The translations under genes and the position numbers were made by a program. DNA of 6,124 bases from an uncultured Verrucomicrobiae bacterium (lineage in GTDB: Bacteria > Verrucomicrobiota > Verrucomicrobiia > Palsa-1439): NCBI GenBank assembly GCA_937927265.1, contig CALBCO010000021.1, positions 1 through 6,124 on the forward strand. The letters run 5' to 3'. The notes under the pieces were generated by a model. The model saw nothing but the letters and a program-made list of their open reading frames with translations, made no database searches and was not told the origin of the DNA. Numbering within the stretch: position 1 is the stretch's first letter; each line of letters starts with the position of its first letter. Shown piece by piece: positions 1-6,046 of the stretch.

Positions 1-255
1 TGGCGCTGCGGCAACGGCATGGCGGCGAGGGTGGAGGATTGGATTGCAAAAATCAAGCGGCGAACAGCGGACAGCCCGGCGGTCTGTCCCTACCACCAAC
101 AGGTAGGGCGCGACCGCCGGGCGCACCGAGGCATGACGCGACCACCTGCGGACAGCCCGGCGGTCTGTTCCTACCAATCTGTCTTGCGCTCTCGCTTTTC
201 GCCACGGGCGCGTTGGCAAATGAAACGAGTTCGCCACCGTGGTATGCGCCGCTGA
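1..255 (+). CDS. Possible 3' end of an upstream gene running into repeats
   Basis: Frame 1 is open from the left edge to the TGA at 253-255. Only the first stretch, up to about base 63, looks like ordinary protein: an amphipathic run reading MAARVEDWIAKIKRR, starting at the ATG at 19. After that the frame reads through three copies of the hairpin repeat, and then antisense-like Arg-rich sequence in the wrong frame of the porin. A real upstream gene may have ended near base 60 and been extended by repeat insertion. Alternatively, ATG 19 is meaningless. It overlaps the porin frame (open from base 3) over its whole length, so both cannot be fully genuine. No family recognised. Confidence 0.2.
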   Translation, partial: WRCGNGMAARVEDWIAKIKRRTADSPAVCPYHQQVGRDRRAHRGMTRPPADSPAVCSYQSVLRSRFSPRARWQMKRVRHRGMRR

Positions 256-1493
256 AAAACATCGAGATCGGCCGCGGCAAACTCGACATCGGTTTCTATC
301 TGCGCGCGCGCTACGAGTGGCTCGACAACTTCAGCATCCAACATTACGGCGTCGCTGATGACAACGTGCTGTTGTATCGCTCCCGGCTGAGCCTCGATTA
401 CCGGCTGGAGAATCAGGCGCACGCGTTCATCGAGGTTCAAGATGCCCGCTACGCACTCAACCGGCTGCGGTTGTCGGATTTTGACGGGCCATGTTCCTAC
501 CGCGACGATTTCGATCTGCGGCAGGCCTACGTCGAGTGGCAACACATTGGCGATTCGCCGTTCGGCTTCAAGCTGGGCCGGCAAATCTTTCTGTACGCCG
601 ACCGGCGTTTGTTCGCGCCCGCCGACTGGGGCAACGTCGGCAACTACTGGTGGGACGCTGCCAAACTCTACTTCGACACCGACGCAGCAAAGCTGGACGT
701 CATCTACGCGCAGCGGGTGTTGAGCGAGCCGACCAAGTGGAACTTCGATCACTGGCCGTATCATGTCGGCGCTGTCTATGCCCGGATCAAACGCCTGCCG
801 GTCACGCTCGACGCTTTTTACGTCTTCAAACACAACTGGTCCGGCGAAGTCAAAGGCGAAACCGGCACCGGCAACGAAACCCGTCACACGCTCGGTTTTT
901 TCTCCGAGCGGCCCGCCGGCAACGGCTGGGATTACGGACTGTTCGTTGCCGGACAACTCGGCGACTGCGCCGGTGACGACATCGGAGCGTTCGGAATCAT
1001 CACGCGACTCGGCTACACGTTCCCTGTCGCTTGGAAACCTCGGCTCGGCGTGGAGTTCAACTACGCCAGTGGCGATTCCAATCCGACCGATGGCCAGGCT
1101 GCCACATTCGACGGAATTTTTGGCGCGATGGATATTCCGTACGGCTGGATGAACGTCGTCAGCTTCAAGAACCTCGAAGACTACGCGGTCAACGTCAGCA
1201 TCCAACCGTTGCGTCCGCTGAAGCTCAGCGCCGAGTATCATTATTACCGGCTCGCCGAGGCGCGCGACGCCTGGTACTGGGTCAACGGCAAGTCAGAGCG
1301 ACGCGACTTGACCGGCGCGGCAGGCCGCGATTTGGGGCACGAGGTGGACTTGATCGCCCGGTGGCAGGTCAACAAAGAGCTTGAGTTCATGGCTGGCTAC
1401 GCGTACTTTTTCGCCGGCAACCTCGTGCGGCACACCCCCGGCAGCCACACCGGCGCCGATTGGGCCTTTGCGCAGTTCATTTACACATTTTGA
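39..1493 (+). CDS. Alginate export family outer-membrane beta-barrel protein
   Basis: This is a predicted outer-membrane porin or exporter of the Alginate_exp family, whose members pass anionic polysaccharides or other small solutes across the outer membrane. The substrate here is unknown. From the TTG at 39 the frame gives 484 residues. A hydrophobic segment at residues 47-60 (ICLALSLFATGALA), followed by NE, looks like the end of a signal peptide cut after Ala60, leaving about 424 mature residues. The rest is alternating beta-strand sequence. Family hallmarks are LGRQIF with a following DRRLF, the block VEFNYASGDSNPTDG followed by TFDGIFG, the DAWYW segment and the GHEVDLIARW strand. The protein ends in the terminal aromatic FIYTF expected for the barrel-assembly signal. 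The start is uncertain: the frame is open to the left edge, no ATG lies in frame ahead of the signal core, and residues before 47 are largely repeat-derived. Family confident; N-terminus not. Confidence 0.85.
   Translation: MDCKNQAANSGQPGGLSLPPTGRARPPGAPRHDATTCGQPGGLFLPICLALSLFATGALANETSSPPWYAPLKNIEIGRGKLDIGFYLRARYEWLDNFSIQHYGVADDNVLLYRSRLSLDYRLENQAHAFIEVQDARYALNRLRLSDFDGPCSYRDDFDLRQAYVEWQHIGDSPFGFKLGRQIFLYADRRLFAPADWGNVGNYWWDAAKLYFDTDAAKLDVIYAQRVLSEPTKWNFDHWPYHVGAVYARIKRLPVTLDAFYVFKHNWSGEVKGETGTGNETRHTLGFFSERPAGNGWDYGLFVAGQLGDCAGDDIGAFGIITRLGYTFPVAWKPRLGVEFNYASGDSNPTDGQAATFDGIFGAMDIPYGWMNVVSFKNLEDYAVNVSIQPLRPLKLSAEYHYYRLAEARDAWYWVNGKSERRDLTGAAGRDLGHEVDLIARWQVNKELEFMAGYAYFFAGNLVRHTPGSHTGADWAFAQFIYTF
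65..95 (+). repeat. Hairpin repeat, copy 1
   Basis: This 31-base element is identical to bases 5110-5140. It contains a perfect six-base inverted repeat, GGACAG at 69-74 and CTGTCC at 84-89, around the GC-rich core CCCGGCGGT, and ends in CTACCA. It reads SGQPGGLSLP in the porin frame. Four clear copies occur in the window, so this is a dispersed short palindromic family, REP-like in character. No transposase or RAYT-type gene is visible here. Confidence 0.9.
102..128 (-). repeat. Hairpin repeat, copy 2 (inverted, variant stem)
   Basis: This copy lies in the opposite orientation to copies 1, 3 and 4. It keeps the flank GGTAGGG and the core ACCGCCGGG but has CGCG and CGCA where the reverse complement of copy 1 has ACAG and CTGT. 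Two of the changed stem positions are compensatory (C-G to G-C and A-T to C-G), one position becomes a C/A mismatch, and the other three pairs are retained. It lies between copies 1 and 3, making a direct/inverted/direct cluster. Confidence 0.8.
148..176 (+). repeat. Hairpin repeat, copy 3
   Basis: This is a 29-base direct copy of 67-95 with one difference (T at 169 instead of C), which weakens the last part of the stem. It lies 81 bases after copy 1, a multiple of three, so it is read in the same frame and gives CGQPGGLFLP. It abuts the hydrophobic core of the porin signal peptide and may have replaced the original start region. Confidence 0.9.
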
Positions 1494-1540
1494 GCAGATG
1501 CACTTCACCCATCTCAATCAGGCCGTTGGCATGGCACGAC

Positions 1541-1575
1541 CCGCCCCGGCGGGCAAGCCGCCGGGCACGCCGAGG
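1541..1575. repeat. Degenerate GC-rich relative of the hairpin repeat
   Basis: Bases 1558-1575 match bases 114-131 of copy 2 at 16 of 18 positions (core CCGCCGGGC and ending CCGAGG). A looser match upstream (GGCATG, two differing bases, CGACC) parallels 130-142. The stem of the clear copies is not preserved, but GGCGG at 1548-1552 can pair with CCGCC at 1558-1562 over a five-base loop, or with CCGCC at 1541-1545. It is either an old copy or a separate GC-rich element of similar composition. Confidence 0.4.
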
Positions 1576-1599
1576 GTTTATGCCTCCCCAAATGGCGTG

Positions 1600-1641
1600 A
1601 GGTTCACTAACCTGCTCGTGCTCCAACACGTTCTTATGAAC
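1600..1641. promoter_or_regulatory. Small inverted repeats ahead of mcrB
   Basis: AGGTT/AACCT (1600-1613, four-base loop) and GTTC/GAAC (1630-1641, four-base loop) lie within 65 bases of the mcrB start. In addition, GGTTC at 1601 can pair with GAACC at 1638. These could form operator half-sites or leader hairpins, but stems of four or five pairs can arise by chance. No regulator gene is adjacent. Confidence 0.2.
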
Positions 1642-1647
1642 CAACGA

Positions 1648-1656
1648 GAAAGGAAG
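1648..1656 (+). promoter_or_regulatory. Ribosome binding site of mcrB
   Basis: GAAAGGAAG lies with its AAGGA seven bases ahead of the ATG at 1662. It supports this start over later in-frame codons. Confidence 0.75.
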
Positions 1657-1661
1657 CGGCC

Positions 1662-3917
1662 ATGACCATCAGCCAAGCAAAGCTCGATGAAATCCTCGCG
1701 TTGGTGCGGAAGAAATATCCGGACTGGGCCGGTTTTGCCGACCCGCGATTTGAGAAAGACGAAGTGGCATACAAACAGGCCACCATTGCCAAAGCCCAAA
1801 CGCTGCTTAGTCAGGCTGAATTGGAACGGCTGATCGCGGCGAGCCAGTTCGACGAGTTCATCAAACGCTTGGAACAGGTTGGCCGGGACAATAACCTGCT
1901 GGATCAGAGCGTGCCGTTCAGCGGTGATTTGTCCGTGCTCTACCAGCCCAACCTGGACAAGCCCGCGTTCTGTCGGGCGATGCTCGATTTGCTATACGGC
2001 GACGGACCAGCTCACGTGCGCTTGACCCGGTATGCCGACTTTGTCAAAGCGAACAACCTGCCCAACAAGTGGACGTTCCCCACCTATTTCCTTTTCATCT
2101 GCCATCCGGACACGGAGATGTTCGTGAAACCGCGAACGACGAAATGGTTTCTGGAGTTCGTTGGCGTGCCGCCTACATTCACCAGCGTCCCAACGCCACC
2201 AGCCTACGTGACAATCAAACAGTGCGCTCAGTTGCTCAAAGACGGTCTCCAGCAATATGGCCCGCGCGACATGGTGGACATCCAAAGCCTAATTTGGGTT
2301 TGCCGTCACGTAGCCGGCGATGACTCAGAGGCAGCGCCGATGGTCGTTCGTGAACCCGCCATCACTCAACCGGGCTTCTTCACGACCAAGACGTTCGAGT
2401 TGCTCGAAGCGTTGCACAACAATCCCACTCGGCAGTTCTACACGGAGCACAAAGACGAATTCCAACAGCACGTCGAACAACCGTTCCAGCGTCTTTTCCA
2501 TCAGGTGCGCGACCGTCTGCCGCAGCTAATCCGGGACGCGATGGAAACCGAGAAGAATATATTCGCCCGCATTCCCAAGAACGACTACGGACGCGGCGGC
2601 GCGTGGGATTTTTACTGGGGCGCGTTCTACACCAAAGGCGGCAAGCGAACGAGCGATGCTCAACTATTCATAGCCATCCACACCAATTTCCTACGCTTCG
2701 GTTTCTCCATCGGCGTGCGTAGAAGCCAATGCCGGGAACGCTTTGACGCCAACCTAGAAAAACATCGCGACGAGTTGGTTGCGTTGCTGGAGGACAAGCT
2801 CACCGGCTTGGGCATGGTGTTCGGTGATCCCAACGATGTTAAACCACCGCTTGACCATCAAATAACCTCCTTCGCCGAATGGGTGGGAAGTGACGTCCGC
2901 TACAGTGTCAAGAAGCACTTTCCGAAGGAAACCGTCGTTGCAATGCCGCCCGAGGAACTTATCCGGCAAGTCACCGACGTCTTCACGGCAGTTTTCCCGC
3001 TGGTGTTGTTGACGATGAGCGATGATCCGATGCCGGCGATTCGCGCCTATCTGAATCAACCAACAACGGTCGCCACTCCGAAACCCACGCAACCCGAATA
3101 CTCGCTTGCCCAGTGCGCTGCGGACACCGGCATGGAAGAGAAGGAGCTTGCACGGTGGGTGCGGGCGATTGAACGCAAAGGTCAGGCGATTTTGTACGGG
3201 CCACCGGGCACAGGGAAAACGTTCATAGCGGAGAAACTGGCCCGGCACTTGATTGGTGGCGGCGACGGATTCTCCGACCTCGTCCAGTTTCATCCGTCGT
3301 ATGCCTACGAGGATTTCATGCAGGGCATCCGGCCACAGCGGGTGTCCGGCGGACTGGATTATCCGACAGTGCGCGGACGGTTTTTGGAGTTTTGCGACCG
3401 GGCGGCGCGGTGTTCGGGCCGGTGCGTGCTGATCATTGATGAAATCAATCGCGCCAATCTCGCGCGCGTCTTCGGCGAGTTGATGTATTTGCTGGAATAC
3501 CGGCAACGGGAAATCCCGTTGGCTGGTGGCGGGCGCTTCAGGATTCCCGGCAACGTGCGCATCCTCGGCACGATGAACACCGCCGACCGCTCGATTGCGT
3601 TGGTGGATTACGCCTTGCGCCGGCGGTTCGCGTTTCTGCCGTTGTATCCGAACTTCGACGTGCTGCGCCGGTACCATCAGAACACCGGCGTGGCCGTGGA
3701 TGGATTGGTTCGCGTCCTGCAACGGGTCAACCAAGCGATTGACGACCCGCACTACCACGTGGGCATCAGCTTCTTCTTGCGGGAAGACTTACCGGCCGAA
3801 CTCGCGGACATCTGGCAGATGGAGATTGAGCCGTATCTGGAAGAGTATTTCTTCGACCAACGCGACAAGTATGAGCAGTTCCGCTGGCAAAATATCCAAG
3901 GAGAAATCGGATGGTGA
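1662..3917 (+). CDS. mcrB: McrB-type AAA+ NTPase of a type IV restriction system, with a long N-terminal region
   Basis: This is the motor and specificity subunit of a modification-dependent McrBC-type restriction system. McrB proteins assemble as NTP-driven (classically GTP) hexamers that bind modified DNA and recruit McrC. The C-terminal AAA+ module of this 751-residue protein is clear: Walker A GPPGTGKT at 513-520 (Lys519), Walker B LIIDEINR at 590-597 (Asp593, Glu594), the McrB-signature NTADRS at 639-644 (sensor Asn639), and ALRRRF at 651-656 carrying the conserved arginines. About 490 residues precede it, against roughly 190 in the 459-residue E. coli McrB. Residues 1-170 contain SVPFSGDLSVLYQP and PNKWTFPTYFLF, which I recall from other long McrB-like proteins but cannot name. 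Residues about 240-380 (NNPTRQFYTEHKDEF, then RIPKNDYGRGGAWDFYW, then LRFGFSIG) resemble the DUF2461 pattern. I see no DUF3578-type, EVE or YTH domain. It overlaps mcrC by seven bases, indicating one operon. The AAA+ assignment is secure; the target modification is unknown. Confidence 0.93.
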   Translation: MTISQAKLDEILALVRKKYPDWAGFADPRFEKDEVAYKQATIAKAQTLLSQAELERLIAASQFDEFIKRLEQVGRDNNLLDQSVPFSGDLSVLYQPNLDKPAFCRAMLDLLYGDGPAHVRLTRYADFVKANNLPNKWTFPTYFLFICHPDTEMFVKPRTTKWFLEFVGVPPTFTSVPTPPAYVTIKQCAQLLKDGLQQYGPRDMVDIQSLIWVCRHVAGDDSEAAPMVVREPAITQPGFFTTKTFELLEALHNNPTRQFYTEHKDEFQQHVEQPFQRLFHQVRDRLPQLIRDAMETEKNIFARIPKNDYGRGGAWDFYWGAFYTKGGKRTSDAQLFIAIHTNFLRFGFSIGVRRSQCRERFDANLEKHRDELVALLEDKLTGLGMVFGDPNDVKPPLDHQITSFAEWVGSDVRYSVKKHFPKETVVAMPPEELIRQVTDVFTAVFPLVLLTMSDDPMPAIRAYLNQPTTVATPKPTQPEYSLAQCAADTGMEEKELARWVRAIERKGQAILYGPPGTGKTFIAEKLARHLIGGGDGFSDLVQFHPSYAYEDFMQGIRPQRVSGGLDYPTVRGRFLEFCDRAARCSGRCVLIIDEINRANLARVFGELMYLLEYRQREIPLAGGGRFRIPGNVRILGTMNTADRSIALVDYALRRRFAFLPLYPNFDVLRRYHQNTGVAVDGLVRVLQRVNQAIDDPHYHVGISFFLREDLPAELADIWQMEIEPYLEEYFFDQRDKYEQFRWQNIQGEIGW
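3898..3903 (+). promoter_or_regulatory. Ribosome binding site of mcrC, inside mcrB
   Basis: AAGGAG lies seven bases ahead of the ATG at 3911, within the last codons of mcrB. A near-ideal site embedded in the upstream gene supports this start and translational coupling of the two subunits. Confidence 0.85.
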
Positions 3918-5158
3918 ACCTGCCGGCACAAACGGTCATTGAGTTGCCGGAGTACGAGCAGGTTACACTGCCGCGCACGACGCTTTCCGATGAAGTGGCG
4001 TTGTGGCTCTACAACGAGCACGGCCAACGCATCCGCATCGAATGGCCCAGCCCGCTCAACCAATATCAGTGGCGACTGACATCGCAGGGCTGGGTCGGAT
4101 TCATCCCGGTATCGCCGGACTTGCTTTTGGCGCTGCGCCCAAAAGTTCCGATGCGCAGCCTGTTTGGGATGCTCGAATACGCCTACCAGTTGAATTTCGC
4201 CGTCCTGCCCGGCTTGATTGATTGCGCCACGTTGGAGGAGTTCTATGACCGGCTGGCGCATCTGTTGGCGAAACGCATCCTCGCCCGGCAACGTCAGGGC
4301 TTGTATCGCGCCTACGTTCCACGCGCCGAACCACTGGCTTACGTGCGCGGGCGTTTGGACGTGCCACGGATGATCCGCCGTCCGTGGGACACTTCGTTGG
4401 ATTGCCAGTTCGAGGAACACACCGCTGATGTCGAGGACAACCAGATTCTCGCATGGACATTGCGCTGCATCGCGCAGAGCGGCCTGTGTACCGAACGCAG
4501 CCTGCCGGCCATCCGCAAAGCGTGGCGCGGCATGGCGGGCGCAATTAGTCTCGTTCCGGTGACGGCTGCTGCCTGCGTACGACGGTCGTATAACCGTCTG
4601 AATCACGACTATCAAACCTCCCACGGACTTTGCCGGTTCTTTCTCGAGAACAGCGGCCCAACCCACGCCGACGGGGAACACACCATGTTCCCGTTTTTGG
4701 TGGACATGGCACAACTCTACGAAAAGTTTGTCGCCGCTTGGCTCGCCACGCCGGCACGCCTACCGGCTCACGTGAACCTTCGCGCACAAGAGCGAGTCCA
4801 CTACGGGCAGGACGCGGCAGCTCATTTCCGCATTGATTTGGCACTGTACGATCTGGCTGCGGGTGTTCCGCTTTGTGTCCTCGACACCAAGTACAAGACA
4901 CCGGTTGCGCCCGCGCCGGAAGATGTTTCGCAAGTCGTTACTTACGCGCACGCCAAAGGCTGCACGGAAGCGATCCTTGTCTATCCGCAGCCGTTGGTTC
5001 AGCCGCTCGACGCCACCATCGGCCAGATTCACGTCCGCTCTCTCACCTTTGCCCTTGATCGCGACCTGGAAGAAGCTGGAGGTGAGTTCTTGCGTGCATT
5101 GAAGCTCACCAGCGGACAGCCCGGCGGTCTGTCCCTACCAACAAAGGCGGAATCTTGA
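3911..5158 (+). CDS. mcrC: McrC family nuclease subunit of the McrBC restriction system
   Basis: This is the partner of the upstream McrB. McrC proteins stimulate McrB NTP hydrolysis and carry the nuclease that cuts DNA between modified sites. The 415-residue product starts with the usual McrC N-terminal beta-rich region (IELPEYEQVTLP, then WVGFIPVSPDLLLALRPKVPM and LFGMLEYAYQL). It ends with a PD-(D/E)xK nuclease core: Asp309 in FRIDLALYD, Asp325-Thr-Lys327 in VLDTKYK, and Gln341 in DVSQVVTYA. All catalytic residues are present, so it should be active. It is longer than E. coli McrC (348), within the range I expect for the family. Residues 401-415 (SGQPGGLSLPTKAES) are odd: they are encoded by a perfect copy of the dispersed hairpin repeat and a few following bases, so the tail is probably not ancestral. 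The stop codon shares its last base with the next gene's ATG. Confidence 0.93.
   Translation: MVNLPAQTVIELPEYEQVTLPRTTLSDEVALWLYNEHGQRIRIEWPSPLNQYQWRLTSQGWVGFIPVSPDLLLALRPKVPMRSLFGMLEYAYQLNFAVLPGLIDCATLEEFYDRLAHLLAKRILARQRQGLYRAYVPRAEPLAYVRGRLDVPRMIRRPWDTSLDCQFEEHTADVEDNQILAWTLRCIAQSGLCTERSLPAIRKAWRGMAGAISLVPVTAAACVRRSYNRLNHDYQTSHGLCRFFLENSGPTHADGEHTMFPFLVDMAQLYEKFVAAWLATPARLPAHVNLRAQERVHYGQDAAAHFRIDLALYDLAAGVPLCVLDTKYKTPVAPAPEDVSQVVTYAHAKGCTEAILVYPQPLVQPLDATIGQIHVRSLTFALDRDLEEAGGEFLRALKLTSGQPGGLSLPTKAES
5110..5140 (+). repeat. Hairpin repeat, copy 4, forming the 3' end of mcrC
   Basis: This copy is identical over 31 bases to 65-95 and lies about 5 kb away in the same orientation. The stem is GGACAG at 5114-5119 and CTGTCC at 5129-5134. 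It is read in the same frame as copies 1 and 3, giving SGQPGGLSLP, and ends three bases before the AAAGG likely used by the following gene. It could influence coupling or RNA stability at the mcrC/ccdA-like junction. Confidence 0.92.
5143..5150 (+). promoter_or_regulatory. Ribosome binding site of the CcdA-like gene
   Basis: AAAGGCGG lies ahead of the ATG at 5158, with AAAGG ending ten bases upstream and GGCGG seven. It is modest and supports the ATG at 5158 rather than the TTG three bases earlier. Confidence 0.5.
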
Positions 5159-5856
5159 TGGAACAACTCTTTACCAATCTCAGTCGGGCCGTTGAAGGCG
5201 CGCCGTTGATTGCGCTCAGCGCGGCGGCGGTGTGGGGCGTGTTGAGCATCGTGCTCAGCCCGTGCCATCTGGCGAGCATCCCGCTGATCGTCGGGTTCAT
5301 CAGCGAACAGGGCAAAGTCACTGTGCGCCGGGCATTTTGGACGGCAACGCTGTTCTCAGTCGGCATTCTGATCACCATTGCGGTCATCGGCGCGCTGACG
5401 GCGATGGCGGGGCGGATGATGGGCGACGTGGGCCGGTGGGGAAATTATTTTGTGGCCGCCATCTTTCTTGTGGTCGGTCTGCATTTGCTGGGCGTGATTC
5501 CGATGCCGGGGGCAGGGCCCGGGCAGGTGAACCTGAAGCGCAAAGGATTGCTGGCGGCGTTTCTCCTGGGGCTGGTGTTCGGCATCGCGCTCGGCCCGTG
5601 CACGTTTGCGTACATGGCACCGATGTTGGCGGTGACCTTCAAGCTGGCGCAGTCCGCTCCGGTTTACGGCGCCACATTGCTGCTGGCGTATGGCATTGGG
5701 CATTGCGCTGTCATTGTCGTGGCCGGCACGTTTACGGAAGTCGTTCAGCGCTTTCTGGATTGGAATGAGCAGTCGAAGGGTGTCGCCATAGTGAAAGTCG
5801 TTTGTGGGATATTGGTGATCCTCGGCGGTGTGTGGCTGATTTATACTACGCCCTGA
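5158..5856 (+). CDS. CcdA/DsbD-type thiol-redox membrane protein
   Basis: This is a predicted six-helix inner-membrane protein of the cytochrome c biogenesis CcdA / DsbD transmembrane family, which carries reducing power from cytoplasmic thioredoxin to periplasmic acceptors such as apocytochromes or thioredoxin-like proteins. The 232-residue product has the family's two Pro-Cys motifs, LSPCHL (Cys36) and LGPCTFAYM (Cys148), each in a hydrophobic helix, the expected redox pair. Membrane segments lie roughly at residues 17-47, 63-84, 96-115, 131-157, 166-190 and 208-229. A short loop (PGAGPGQVNLKRKG) joins the two halves. It has no periplasmic DsbD-type N- or C-terminal domain, so it is the minimal CcdA form. 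I chose the ATG at 5158, which overlaps the mcrC stop by one base; a TTG at 5155 would add one residue. The true partner, probably a thioredoxin-like protein or a cytochrome gene, is not visible. The fold is confident, the physiological target not. Confidence 0.88.
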   Translation: MEQLFTNLSRAVEGAPLIALSAAAVWGVLSIVLSPCHLASIPLIVGFISEQGKVTVRRAFWTATLFSVGILITIAVIGALTAMAGRMMGDVGRWGNYFVAAIFLVVGLHLLGVIPMPGAGPGQVNLKRKGLLAAFLLGLVFGIALGPCTFAYMAPMLAVTFKLAQSAPVYGATLLLAYGIGHCAVIVVAGTFTEVVQRFLDWNEQSKGVAIVKVVCGILVILGGVWLIYTTP

Positions 5857-5888
5857 ACACCCATAAACCAACAACCCGAACGAGAAAC

Positions 5889-5975
5889 AAAAGGACCAAA
5901 GAAATCACACGCCGCAACTTTGTCGGCATGCGCGTGGCCGTCGCGGCGTTGCGGTTATCGCGTCCGATGGAGTGA
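5889..5975 (+). pseudogene. Remnant of a gene with a Tat-type signal peptide
   Basis: A good ribosome binding site, AAAAGGA at 5889-5895, is followed eight bases later by a frame starting at ATC 5904 that reads (I)TRRNFVGMRVAVAALRLSRPME and stops at TGA 5973-5975. TRRNFVG followed by a short hydrophobic run is a typical twin-arginine leader, but the position expected for the start codon holds ATC and the frame closes after 23 codons. A shift into another frame at about 5969 would continue as GVTPNLLPAKRGALVPQQA to a TGA at 6026-6028, which could be further debris. It is best read as the decayed 5' end of an exported-protein gene. A short peptide from ATG 5928, or use of ATC as a rare start, are alternatives. 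Confidence 0.4.
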
Positions 5976-6046
5976 CTCCGAACCTGCTGCCGGCCAAGCG
6001 GGGCGCACTAGTCCCTCAACAAGCGTGATTTCAGCGGAATAAACTC

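Larger units (their letters stand above)
1494..1661. other. Intergenic region between porin gene and mcrB
   Basis: This 168-base gap has no convincing gene. Its left half holds a GC-rich stretch (1541-1575) related to the hairpin repeats, and its right half holds two short inverted repeats (about 1600-1613 and 1630-1641) close to the mcrB ribosome binding site. I see no clear sigma-70 promoter and no hairpin followed by a T-run that would act as an intrinsic terminator for the porin gene. The mcrB promoter should lie here unless mcrB is co-transcribed with the porin. Confidence 0.6.

Noticed and set aside
65..176. CRISPR-like array
   Set aside because: Only three units, one inverted and variant, with unequal spacing, a distant fourth copy and no cas genes. 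It fits a palindromic dispersed repeat instead.
171..1241. Long antisense frame (356 codons) opposite the porin gene
   Set aside because: It is the complement of a strongly supported barrel gene, has no family motifs, and is explained by GC-rich codon use.
1381..1665. Small + strand frame bridging the porin end and the mcrB start
   Set aside because: It overlaps the end of the porin gene in another frame and has no ribosome binding site or recognisable protein features.
2754..3758. Long antisense frame (334 codons) opposite the AAA+ part of mcrB
   Set aside because: The sense strand carries Walker A, Walker B and NTADRS. The antisense product is Arg/His/Gln-rich with no recognisable domain.
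3752..4714. Long antisense frame (320 codons) opposite mcrC
   Set aside because: Shadow of mcrC, with no motifs or supporting start signal of its own.
65..5140. Composite transposon bounded by identical 31-base repeats around porin-mcrBC
   Set aside because: The repeats are internally palindromic with no transposase between them and no target duplication that I can see. Recombination between them is possible but not supported.
5158..5856. TauE/SafE-type or arsenical permease identity for the membrane protein
   Set aside because: The two Pro-Cys motifs and the six-helix layout fit CcdA/DsbD better, and no ars genes are present.
5857..5900. Intrinsic terminator after the CcdA-like gene
   Set aside because: No stable stem followed by a T-run is visible here; the sequence is A/C-rich and unstructured.
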